NCBI GenBank assembly: GCA_963707975.1
Contig: OY970177.1
Coordinates: 1 to 64,000 of the forward strand
DNA: 64,000 nucleotides
Source: CAVVXX01 sp963707975
GTDB taxonomy: Bacteria > Pseudomonadota > Alphaproteobacteria > Micropepsales > Micropepsaceae
Direction: 5' to 3'
The notes below the pieces were generated by a model. That model searched no databases, was not told the origin of the DNA, and saw only the letters and a program-made list of their open reading frames with translations. A program made the position numbers and the translations under genes. Numbering within the stretch: the stretch's first letter is position 1; every line of letters starts with the position of its first letter. Below are positions 36,861-44,840 of the stretch, in pieces.

Positions 36861-36992
36861 TGTCATTCCCGGCCGAGCAACGCGCCAGCGTTGCGAGGGG
36901 AAGGGAATACAGGTGGTGAGACCGGTCTTGCTCTTTCCACCTGAGTCCCCTTCCCTCGCGCGAACATTCGTTCGCGCTCGCCGGGGATGACA
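36861..36992. repeat. 132-bp imperfect palindromic repeat beginning TGTCATTCCCGG
   Basis: The ends TGTCATTCCCGGCCGAG and CTCGCCGGGGATGACA are inverted copies. Inside, GAGGGGAAGGGAATACAGGTGG is mirrored by CCACCTGAGTCCCCTTCCCTC, so nearly the whole element folds into one long hairpin. Elements starting GTCATTCCCGG are frequent intergenic repeats in alphaproteobacterial genomes. It lies directly after fumC and ends 3 bp before the preferred RHH start codon. Confidence 0.8.
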
Positions 36993-36995
36993 AGA

Positions 36996-37217
36996 ATGTT
37001 GAAGAAACGCTCTTTCGCCATCGCGGGCCATCGCACCTCCATCGCGCTCGAATCCGAGTTCTGGACAGCGCTGGAAGCGATTGCGCGCGAGGAACGCGCG
37101 CCAATGGTTACGTTGGTCAAACGTATCGACGGCGCGCGGGGCGAGCGCAATCTCGCCAGCGCGCTCCGCGTATATGCGCTGATGCGCGCCCTTGGCACAC
37201 GCGGGCCTCGCGCCTAA
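36996..37217 (+). CDS. Ribbon-helix-helix domain protein
   Basis: A 73-aa protein: MLKKRSFAIAGHRTSIALES begins with the beta-strand of an RHH_4-type fold, followed by EFWTALEAIAREERAPMVTLV and a basic helix with ASALRVYALMRALG. These small alphaproteobacterial proteins are probable DNA-binding regulators; the target is unknown. An in-frame ATG at 36987 lies inside the adjacent palindromic repeat, so ATG 36996 is preferred. It is followed by the GST gene after 9 bp, suggesting co-transcription. Confidence 0.75.
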   Translation: MLKKRSFAIAGHRTSIALESEFWTALEAIAREERAPMVTLVKRIDGARGERNLASALRVYALMRALGTRGPRA

Positions 37218-37226
37218 GTTAGCCCC

Positions 37227-37832
37227 ATGCTCACGCTTTATCACGCGCCTCGCACGCGGGCCTCGCGCTTCATCTGGCTGCTGGAAGAAATCGGCGAGCC
37301 TTACGAAATCAAGGCCGTGCCGCTGCGCGAGAAGGGCGATCATTCGGCCTTCATGGCCGAATACCGCCTGATTCATCCGCACGGCAAGGTGCCGGCGCTT
37401 CAGCACAACGGTGAAACCGTTTTCGAGTCGGCCGCGATTGCGCTTTATCTGACCGATGCGTTCCCAAAAGCGAACCTCGGGCCCAAAGTGGGCGAGCCTA
37501 AGCGCGGCGCGTATCTCACGTGGCTTGCCTATTACGCGGGCGTGATGGAACCCGCCTTCCTCAGCAAGGCGCAGGGCTTCGAGATCAAGAACCGCGCTCA
37601 GGCCGGATGGGCGCCGTCAGACGAAGTGCTGGCTTACCTTGCCGGAGCGCTGAAACGCGGCCCCTATCTGTTGGGCGACAAATTTTCTGCGGCCGACGTG
37701 ATTTACGGCAGCAGCTTGGCGCTGTTCATGGGCAGCCCGTTGCTGACCGGCCCTGAGCGCTTCAAGCCTTATGTTGACAGGCTGGTGGAACGGCCCGCCT
37801 ACAGACGGGCGCAGGCGAAAGAAGCGGCCTAG
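37227..37832 (+). CDS. Glutathione S-transferase family protein
   Basis: A 201-aa cytosolic GST. The thioredoxin-fold N-terminal domain has LYHAPRTRASRFIWLLEEIG, HPHGKVPALQHNGETVFESAAI (the cis-Pro and glutathione gamma-Glu-binding ES), and the all-helical C-terminal domain has LLGDKFSAADVIYGSSL (N-capping motif). The Ser in the RASR turn is a candidate catalytic residue. Substrates cannot be predicted. Lies 20 bp before the helicase gene. Confidence 0.88.
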   Translation: MLTLYHAPRTRASRFIWLLEEIGEPYEIKAVPLREKGDHSAFMAEYRLIHPHGKVPALQHNGETVFESAAIALYLTDAFPKANLGPKVGEPKRGAYLTWLAYYAGVMEPAFLSKAQGFEIKNRAQAGWAPSDEVLAYLAGALKRGPYLLGDKFSAADVIYGSSLALFMGSPLLTGPERFKPYVDRLVERPAYRRAQAKEAA

Positions 37833-37852
37833 GCTGCTAGATTGCCCGAGTC

Positions 37853-40237
37853 ATGAGTAGCGACTCCCACCCCTACCGCGATCCGCTGGACGCGGCGTTC
37901 GATCAGCCGGCGAATGTTCCGGCGGGCGAGCCCGCCTATCTGCAGGGGCTGAACGAGAGCCAGCGCGAGGCGGTGCTGGCGCTCGACGGCCCGGTGCTGG
38001 TGCTGGCGGGCGCGGGCACCGGCAAGACGCGGGTGCTCACCACGCGCCTCGCCCACATCCTGGCGACAAGGCGCGCGTTGCCCGGCCAGATCTTGGCCGT
38101 CACCTTCACCAACAAGGCCGCGCGCGAAATGAAGGAGCGCATCGGCGCGCTCATCGGCGGCGTGGTCGAGGGCATGCAGTGGCTGGGCACGTTTCATTCC
38201 ATCGCTGCGCGCATGTTGCGCAGGCACGCGGAGCTCGCCGGGCTGAAACCCAACTTCACCATTCTCGATGCCGATGACTCAGTTGCGGCTGATCAAGCAG
38301 GTGGTGGAAGCAGAAAACATCGACGAGAAGCGCTTCCCCGCCCGCACGCTGGCAGCCCTCATCGACAACTGGAAGAACCGGGGTCTTACGCCCGACGATG
38401 TTCCCACGGCGAAGCACATGCCTATGCCTTCGGACAAGGCGTGAAACTTTATCGGCAGTATCAGCAGCGGCTTAAAACGCTGAACGCCGTGGATTTCGGC
38501 GATCTGCTGCTGGAAGTGATCGGCATATTGCGCGGGCACCCGGACGTGCTGGCAGATTACCGCCGACCGCTTCGCCTACATGCTGGTGGACGAATATCAG
38601 GATACCAACGTCGCGCAATATTTGTGGCTGCGGCTGCTGGCGGGGGGCCCGCACAACAATGTTTGCGTGGTGGGCGACGACGACCAATCCATTTACGGCT
38701 GGCGCGGCGCGGAAGTGGAAAACATCCTGCGCTTCGAGAAGCGATTTTCCCGGCGCCAAGGTCATCCGCCTCGAGCGCAATTACCGCTCGACACCGAATA
38801 TATTGGGCGCGGCGTCGGGCCTGATCGCCGCCAACAAGGGCAGGCTCGGCAAGACGCTGTGGACCGAAGGCGACGCGGGGGAAAAAATTCAGGTGAAGGC
38901 GGTGTGGGATGCGGAGGAAGAAGCGCGCGCCATCGCCAGCGATATCGAAAGCCTGCAGCGGCGCAGCCACAAGCTCTCGCCAAATGGCGATTCTGGTGCG
39001 CGCCTCGTTCCAGATGCGCGAATTCGAAGATCGCTTTTTGATGCTGGGGATTCCCTATCGCGTCATCGGTGGGCCGCGTTTCTATGAGCGCGCGGAAATC
39101 CGCGATGCGCATGGCTTATTTGCGCGTGATCGCGCAGGGCGACGACGATTTGGCCTTCGAGCGCATCGTCAACAAGCCGAAGCGCGGCATCGGCGAGGCC
39201 AGCATCCAGGTGTTGCAGGTTCACGCGCGCAAAACCGGCGTGCCGCTGCTGGCGGCGGCGCGCAGAAATTGCCGAAACCGAAGAGATCGCCACCCAAGGC
39301 GCGCAAGACGCTGGGCGACTTTGCCAAGATTGTTGCGCGCTGGCACCAGCAGTCGAAACAAATCCCTCATCCACAGCTGGCCGAGATCGTGCTCGACGAA
39401 AGCGGCTACACCGACATGCTGAAGGGCGACAAATCGCCGGAGGCGCCCGGGCGGCTGGAAAACCTGAAAGAGCTTGTGCGCTCGATGGAGCAGTATGAAT
39501 CGCTGGCCGCGTTCCTCGAGCACGTCAGCCTGGTGATGGAGCTGGAACAGGGCGGCGACGCTGGCGACCGCGTGAACCTGATGACGCTGCACGCGGCCAA
39601 GGGGTTGGAATTCGAAACCGTGTTCCTGCCCGGCTGGGAGGAAGGGCTGTTCCCCTCGCAACGCACGATGGACGAGAAAGGCACCGAGGGGCTGGAGGAG
39701 GAACGGCGGCTCGCTTACGTCGGCCTGACGCGGGCGAAGAGCCGCGCGCGCATCAGCTTCGCCGCCAACCGGCGCATTCACGGCAGCTGGCAGAGCGGCG
39801 TGCCGTCGCGCTTTGTCGGCGAGCTGCCGGAGGCGCATGTCGAGATGATCGCCGACGAAGGCATGTATGGCGGTTATGGCGGCTTCCGCGACAACAGCGG
39901 CGGCAATTTCGGCAGCACGTATGACAGCCCGGGATGGCGGCGGGCGCAGGCCGCGCGGGGGGCGAACCCGTTCGGCGGCGGACAGGCGGGCGGATTTTCG
40001 GAAAGTCCCGCGAGCAAATATGGCGGCGGCCATGGCCGCATGAGCGCGCGCTTGATCGATGTTCAGGCCAAGGTGGTGAAAAGTGATACGGCCAGCCTGT
40101 ACAAGGCAGGCGAACGCGTGTTCCACCAGAAATTCGGCTATGGCCGCATCATGAGCGTTGACGGCAACAAGCTCGAAGTCGAATTCGACAAGGCGGGCAC
40201 CAAGCGCGTCATCGACAATTTTGTGCAAAGAGCTTGA
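37853..40237 (+). pseudogene. uvrD: UvrD/PcrA-type superfamily 1A DNA helicase, about eight single-base indels
   Basis: 3'-5' helicase of nucleotide-excision and mismatch repair. The ends are clean: motif I LAGAGTGKTRVLTTR, Ia TFTNKAAREMKERI and GTFHSIAARMLR near the N terminus; motifs LHAAKGLEFETVFLPGWEEG and EERRLAYVGLTRAK plus the C-terminal linker and Tudor-like end (FHQKFGYGRIMSVDGNKLEVEF) near the C terminus. Between about 38279 and 39303 homology moves through all frames: extra bases near 38279, 38563, 38745-38748 (TTTT for TTT), 38980, 39110, 39264 and 39298-39303, and one missing near 38438. Net +6; correction gives 2379 nt and 792 aa, a normal length, with all SF1 motifs (VDEYQDTN, GDDDQSIYGWRGA, RLERNYRST) present. 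Probably intact in the organism. Confidence 0.88.
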
Positions 40238-40327
40238 GCCCGGTTTACGGCGCATGCCCCCGCGTTAGGATGCCGCTTACTGTAGCCGGCGTTTGCGGTT
40301 TATAGCCTGAAGAACCAAGGGGGATCA

Positions 40328-40705
40328 ATGTCCGACAAAATGAAATTGCTGAAACTCGCGCTCATGGTTTTTGGCGTGGTGTTCTGCCTTGTCTATCCGC
40401 TGGCAATGTTTTGGCCTTCGGGCTGGGCATGGCACGCTGGCGCGCCATATGAATCAGACTACTTCATGATGATTGTCGGCGTTTATGCGACGCTTGGCGT
40501 ATTCCTGGTCATGGCCTCGCGTGATCCCGCCGCCAACCGCAGCCTGATCTGGTTCACTGTATGGTCGAGCGTGGTCCATGCCGCCATTATGGCCTTTCAG
40601 TCGCTGCAGATGCCCGAACACATGGGCCACCTTTATGGTGACGTTCCTGCGCTTCTTCTTGTCGCCATCGTTCTTGGCGTCCTGATGCGCACTGTCAAAC
40701 AATAG
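40328..40705 (+). CDS. Small four-helix membrane protein (DUF6632-like)
   Basis: A 125-aa inner-membrane protein with four hydrophobic segments (about 8-30, 48-64, 75-92, 103-120). Sequence pieces such as FCLVYPLAMFWPSGWAWH, YFMMIVGVYATLGVFLV and WSSVVHAAIMAFQSL resemble uncharacterised small membrane proteins (DUF6632-like). No function is known. It has its own start context (GGGGGATCAATG) and a terminator 14 bp after the stop. Confidence 0.7.
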   Translation: MSDKMKLLKLALMVFGVVFCLVYPLAMFWPSGWAWHAGAPYESDYFMMIVGVYATLGVFLVMASRDPAANRSLIWFTVWSSVVHAAIMAFQSLQMPEHMGHLYGDVPALLLVAIVLGVLMRTVKQ

Positions 40706-40718
40706 TTCTGAGTTTCAA

Positions 40719-40759
40719 AAATGGGTGAGGTAGAATTCGCGTTTGTGCCTCACCCATTT
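40719..40759 (+). terminator. Rho-independent terminator after the small membrane protein gene
   Basis: Perfect 12-bp stem AAATGGGTGAGG (40719-40730) with its complement at 40748-40759, followed by CTTTTCTTG. It ends 19 bp before the prmA start, so prmA must have a promoter close by or depend on readthrough. Confidence 0.82.
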
Positions 40760-40778
40760 CTTTTCTTGTAAACAGAAA

Positions 40779-41669
40779 ATGACTTTGACAATCGCGCCTC
40801 CCCTCTGGAAAGCCTCTGTCACTCTGCCGAAAGAGCGGTCATCGGATATCGCGGCGGTGTTTGAGATTACGCCGGCGCCAGCGCCCCAAGCGGTGCTGAT
40901 TGCCGAAGACCCGTTCGGGCCGAAGGCGACAGTGGATGCGCTTTATGCCGAAAAACCCGATGCGGAGCTGCTGTCGCGCGTGTGCGGATATAAAGTGCGC
41001 GTTGCCGCGCTGCGCGACCAAGACTGGATCAAGAAATCGCAGCGTGCGCTGGCGCCGGTGCGCGCGGGGCGGTTCTTTATCTATGGCGCGCACGACAGGG
41101 GTAAAATCCCGCGCGGCATCATTCCGATTTGCATCGAGGCGGGCATGGCCTTCGGCACCGGCCATCACGAGACGACGTCGCTGTGCCTGAAGGCGCTCAC
41201 CGCGCTCGCCCGCGAAAAGAAATTCCGCAACGTGCTCGACCTTGGCTGCGGCACTGGCGTGCTCGCCATCGCCGCGGCCAAGCTGTGGCGCGAGAAGGTG
41301 ACCGCCAGCGACATCGACCATGTGGCTGTTGCCATTACGGCCGAAAACGCCGCCGCCAATGGTGAGGCCGCGCTTGTACACGCCATCCTCGCCAACGGTT
41401 TCGACGACGAAGAACTGCGTGGGCGGGCGCCGTTCGACCTGATCGTCGCCAACATATTGTCGAGGCCGCTGACGCGCCTCGCCAAGCCGCTGGCCAAGGC
41501 GCTGGCGCCCGGCGGCATCGCCGTGCTCTCCGGCCTGATGCGCGACGAGGAAGATGCGATCCTTGCCGCCTACACGCGCGCGCGGCTGAAAAAACGCCGC
41601 ATCATGCGTGATGGCCCGTGGTCTTCGCTAATTCTGTCTAAGCCGCGCAAAGCCCCCTCCGCGCGCTGA
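40779..41669 (+). CDS. prmA: Ribosomal protein L11 methyltransferase
   Basis: SAM-dependent methyltransferase modifying ribosomal protein L11, 296 aa from ATG 40779. The N-terminal L11-recognition domain is divergent. It is followed by EAGMAFGTGHHETTSLCL, the SAM-binding VLDLGCGTGVLAIAAAK, acidic strand SDIDHVAV and the NPPY-like catalytic motif DLIVANILSRPL. The frame continues 12 codons upstream into the terminator, so the ATG at 40779 is favoured. Confidence 0.93.
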   Translation: MTLTIAPPLWKASVTLPKERSSDIAAVFEITPAPAPQAVLIAEDPFGPKATVDALYAEKPDAELLSRVCGYKVRVAALRDQDWIKKSQRALAPVRAGRFFIYGAHDRGKIPRGIIPICIEAGMAFGTGHHETTSLCLKALTALAREKKFRNVLDLGCGTGVLAIAAAKLWREKVTASDIDHVAVAITAENAAANGEAALVHAILANGFDDEELRGRAPFDLIVANILSRPLTRLAKPLAKALAPGGIAVLSGLMRDEEDAILAAYTRARLKKRRIMRDGPWSSLILSKPRKAPSAR

Positions 41670-41759
41670 CGCGCGCACCTCCCCCACTGGGGGAGGATAA
41701 ACTTGGATCATGCTCCCCCGCTTGGGGAGCTGTCGGCGGAGCCGTCTGAGGGGGCGGCC
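41651..41759. repeat. Intergenic palindromic repeat, CCCCCACTGGGGG family, copy 2
   Basis: Contains CCCCCTCCGCGCGCTGACGC, CCTCCCCCACTGGGGGAGG, GCTCCCCCGCTTGGGGAGCT and GCCGTCTGAGGGGGC in the same order as copy 1 at 33313-33418. It occupies the gap between prmA and the Xaa-Pro aminopeptidase gene; open-frame extensions of either gene through it are artefacts. Confidence 0.75.
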
Positions 41760-41831
41760 ATGACGAGTGAGAAGTGCCGTGCTACAAAACCGGCCAGCGA
41801 AAAAAGGTGCCAAAAAAGGTCAACGACGCCC

Positions 41832-43676
41832 ATGTACAACATGCACAAGATGACGCCCCCGCTGCAGACCTATGACGATGTGAGCAGCAAATCCACGGTT
41901 GCGCCGCGGCTGGCCGCGCTGCGCGCGGAGCTGGCGCGCCGGGGGCTCGACGGCTTCATCATTCCGCGTGCGGACGAGCATCAGGGCGAATATGTGCCGA
42001 AGCGCGCCGAGCGGCTGGCTTATATCACCAGCTTCACGGGTTCGGCCGGTGTGGCCGTGGTGCTGAAGGACAAGGCGGCCATTTTCGTGGACGGGCGCTA
42101 CACGCTGCAGGTGCGCGAGCAGACCGACACCAAATTGTTCGAGCCGCGCGATCTCACGACCGAAGGGCCGCTGGCGTGGCTGGAAGTAAATCTGCCGAAG
42201 GGCAGCAAGCTCGGTTACGACCCGTGGCTACACTCGATTGCGGGCGTCCAGATGCTGAAGGCGAGCGTGGAACGCGCAAGCGGCATGGCGGTGCCAACCG
42301 ACGGAAATCCGATTGACGCGACATGGAAAGATCAGCCCGGCCCGCCGCTGGACAAGGCCGCGCCCTACCCTGCCGAGCTTGCGGGCGAGTCCGCAGAAAA
42401 GAAGCGAACGCAGATCGCGGATGCGATCAAGAAGGCGGGCGCCGACGCGGCGGTGATCACGCTGCCGGATTCGATTTGCTGGCTGCTGAACATGCGTGGA
42501 AGCGACGTGTCGCACACGCCGTTCGTGCTTTCTTTTGCCATTCATAACAGCGATGGTTCCACCGATCTGTTCATGGACAGCCTCAAATCCTCGCCGGAAC
42601 TGGTCAAGCATTTCGGCAATGCCGTGCGGCTGCACGAGCCCAGGGAATTTCCGCCCAAGCTCGATGCGCTGAAGGGCAAGACGGTCATCGCCGATCCCGG
42701 CATGACGGCGTCGTTCGTCGCCGAGAGGCTGAAGGCGGCAGGTGCGCGGGTAAAACGCGCGGCCGATCCGTGCCAGTTGCCGAAAGCGTGCAAGAACGCG
42801 GCCGAAGTGGAAGGCGCGCGCAAAGCGCATATCCGCGATGGTGCGGCGCTGACGCGTTTTCTCGCCTGGTTCGAGCGCGAGGCGCCCAAGGGCGGACTCG
42901 ACGAGATAAAAGCCGCCGAGGCGCTGGAAGGTTTCCGCCGCGAAGTGAACGAGCTGCTGGATTTGAGCTTCAATTCCATTTCGGGCGCGGGACCGCATGC
43001 CGCCTTGCCGCATTACCGCGTGACGCGCAGCACCAACCGCGCGATCAAGAACAACGAGATTTATCTCATCAACTCCGGCGGGCAATATCCCGACGGCACC
43101 ACCGACGTGACGCGCACCATGATCGTGGGCAAACCAAGTGAGGAAATGCGCGACCGCTTCACCCGCGTGCTGAAGGGCCACATCGCGCTGGCCCTCGCGC
43201 GCTTCCCCGAAGGTACGCCGGGCGCGGCTCTCGACACGCTGGCGCGCGCGCCCTTGTGGGAAATGGGCCTCGATTACGATCACGGCACCGGCCACGGCGT
43301 CGGCGCCTATCTGTCGGTGCACGAAGGCCCGCAGAATATCTCCAAGAAGACCATCACCCAGCCGCTGATGCCGGGAATGATCTGCTCGAACGAGCCCGGC
43401 TATTACAAAAGCGGCGAATACGGCATCCGCATCGAAAATCTGGTCGTGGTCACGCCTGGCGAGAAAGTGCCTGGCGGCGAGCGGCCGATGATGCGCTTCG
43501 AAACCATCACCATGGCGCCGATCGATCTGAACCTCGTCGAGCCCAAGCTGCTGACCGAAGACGAAAAGGCCTGGCTCAACACCTATCACGCGGAAGTGCG
43601 CAAGAAAGTTGGCCCGCATCTGGCCAGCGATACGCCTGCCAAAGCGTGGCTGGAACAGGCGACGCGGCCGATTTGA
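41832..43676 (+). CDS. pepP: Xaa-Pro aminopeptidase (M24B family)
   Basis: Metallopeptidase of about 614 aa releasing the N-terminal residue before proline. Two creatinase-like N-terminal domains (ALRAELARRGLDGFIIPRAD, TSFTGSAGVAVVL; second half with SICWLLNMRGSD) precede the pita-bread catalytic domain. Its metal ligands can be placed at GGQYPDGTTDVTRT (two Asp), GTGHGVGAYLSVHEGP (His), CSNEPGYY (Glu) and GIRIENL (Glu). The length matches the long cytosolic aminopeptidase P form with three domains. The start is uncertain: ATGs at 41832, 41841 and 41850 are all possible. The symbol is by function; orthology to E. coli pepP is not implied. Confidence 0.88.
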   Translation: MYNMHKMTPPLQTYDDVSSKSTVAPRLAALRAELARRGLDGFIIPRADEHQGEYVPKRAERLAYITSFTGSAGVAVVLKDKAAIFVDGRYTLQVREQTDTKLFEPRDLTTEGPLAWLEVNLPKGSKLGYDPWLHSIAGVQMLKASVERASGMAVPTDGNPIDATWKDQPGPPLDKAAPYPAELAGESAEKKRTQIADAIKKAGADAAVITLPDSICWLLNMRGSDVSHTPFVLSFAIHNSDGSTDLFMDSLKSSPELVKHFGNAVRLHEPREFPPKLDALKGKTVIADPGMTASFVAERLKAAGARVKRAADPCQLPKACKNAAEVEGARKAHIRDGAALTRFLAWFEREAPKGGLDEIKAAEALEGFRREVNELLDLSFNSISGAGPHAALPHYRVTRSTNRAIKNNEIYLINSGGQYPDGTTDVTRTMIVGKPSEEMRDRFTRVLKGHIALALARFPEGTPGAALDTLARAPLWEMGLDYDHGTGHGVGAYLSVHEGPQNISKKTITQPLMPGMICSNEPGYYKSGEYGIRIENLVVVTPGEKVPGGERPMMRFETITMAPIDLNLVEPKLLTEDEKAWLNTYHAEVRKKVGPHLASDTPAKAWLEQATRPI

Positions 43677-43683
43677 TTTTTTT

Positions 43684-43812
43684 GCCTCCCCCTATGTGGG
43701 GAGGCTGATCCGTTGAGCGAAGCGAAACGGATCGGGTGGGGGGCGATGTCCGACACCGTCCCCCACCCGCTCGAGCTAAAGCGCTCGCGACCTCCCCACA
43801 AAGGGGGAGGTG
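43684..43812. repeat. Intergenic palindromic repeat, CCTCCCC/GGGGAGG element
   Basis: Starts GCCTCCCCCTATGTGGGGAGG, contains GATCCGTTGAGCGAAGCGAAACGGATC (a 7-bp stem GATCCGT/ACGGATC), GGGTGGGGGGCG mirrored by CGTCCCCCACCC, and ends CCTCCCCACAAAGGGGGAGG. Several nested hairpins are possible. It separates the aminopeptidase and esterase genes and resembles, but is not identical to, the 33313 and 41651 elements. Confidence 0.75.
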
Positions 43813-43829
43813 AAATTGGGGAGACTTGA

Positions 43830-44840
43830 ATGAGACGTGATCAAGCAACGCCCCGCGGTGAAGTGCATCGCATGTGGCTCGACAGCAAAGTGCTCGCCAG
43901 CAATATGCTGGGCGATCCTACCAACCGCATCATCGACGTTTACATTCCTTATAAACAGACAGGACGCGGTCTGCCCCTGCTAGTCGACCTGGTGGGCTTT
44001 ACCGCGGGCGGGCCTGCGCACACCAACTGGAAGAATTTTCTGGAAAATGTTCCGGAGCGGCTTGACCGCCTGATCGCGAGCGGCGCGATGCCACCCTGCG
44101 TGGTGGCGTTTCCCGATTGCTTCACGGCGCTGGGTGGCAATCAATACATAAACAGCGTGGCGGTGGGGCGCTGGGCGGATTTCCTGTTGCAGGAAGCGGT
44201 TCCCTTCGTCGAACAGAAATATGGCTGCGGCGGCACAGGACGCCGCGGCTGTTTCGGCAAAAGTTCGGGCGGCTACGGCTCGATTGCCCACGCCCTGCTC
44301 TATCCCGATTTTTGGGCGGCGGCGGCGTGCCATTCGGGCGATATTGGTTTCGAGCTTTGCTACATGCCCGATTATCCCAAAATGCTGCGCGCGCTGGCCA
44401 AGTGCGACAACTCCATCGAAAAGTGGCTGAAGAAATTCTACGAGCTGCCCAAGGTTAAAGACGCCGAGCTGCACGATCTGATGACGCTCGCCATGTGCGC
44501 CACCTACGATCCCGATCTGCAAGCCTATTGGGGCGTGCGACTGCCGGTGGACCTGCAGACCTGCGAGATCATTCCTGAACGCTGGAAGAATTTTCAGGCG
44601 CGGGACCCGATCAACATGGTCGAAACCGACGGCGAGGGATTGAAGCAGCTGAAGGCGCTATGGATCGATTGCGGCGACATCGACCAATACAATCTGGTTT
44701 ATGGCGCGCGGCGGCTGCACCGGCGGCTCGAGCAACTGGGCGTGAAACACGTTTACGAAGAATTCCCCGACGACCACACCGCCGTGGATTACCGCATGGA
44801 CAAGAGCCTGCCATTCCTGGCGAAGGCGTTGGTGGCTTAA
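43830..44840 (+). CDS. Esterase D-like alpha/beta hydrolase
   Basis: A 336-aa putative esterase of the PF00756 (esterase D/antigen 85-like) type. The nucleophile elbow is GKSSGGYGS, the acid is in LWIDCGDIDQYN and the catalytic His in FPDDHTAVDYRM. NRIIDVYIPYKQTGRGLPLL starts the core fold. There is no signal peptide, so it is probably cytoplasmic; the substrate is unknown. It converges on ligA with stop codons overlapping in TTAA. Confidence 0.85.
   Translation: MRRDQATPRGEVHRMWLDSKVLASNMLGDPTNRIIDVYIPYKQTGRGLPLLVDLVGFTAGGPAHTNWKNFLENVPERLDRLIASGAMPPCVVAFPDCFTALGGNQYINSVAVGRWADFLLQEAVPFVEQKYGCGGTGRRGCFGKSSGGYGSIAHALLYPDFWAAAACHSGDIGFELCYMPDYPKMLRALAKCDNSIEKWLKKFYELPKVKDAELHDLMTLAMCATYDPDLQAYWGVRLPVDLQTCEIIPERWKNFQARDPINMVETDGEGLKQLKALWIDCGDIDQYNLVYGARRLHRRLEQLGVKHVYEEFPDDHTAVDYRMDKSLPFLAKALVA

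Noticed and set aside
39221..40255. Minus-strand 344-codon frame opposite the uvrD 3' half
   Set aside because: Shadow frame of the helicase; nothing recognisable.
42228..43619. Long minus-strand open frame (463 codons) opposite the aminopeptidase gene
   Set aside because: It is the antisense shadow of a well-recognised gene in GC-rich DNA; the product is Arg/His/Gly-rich and shows no domain.
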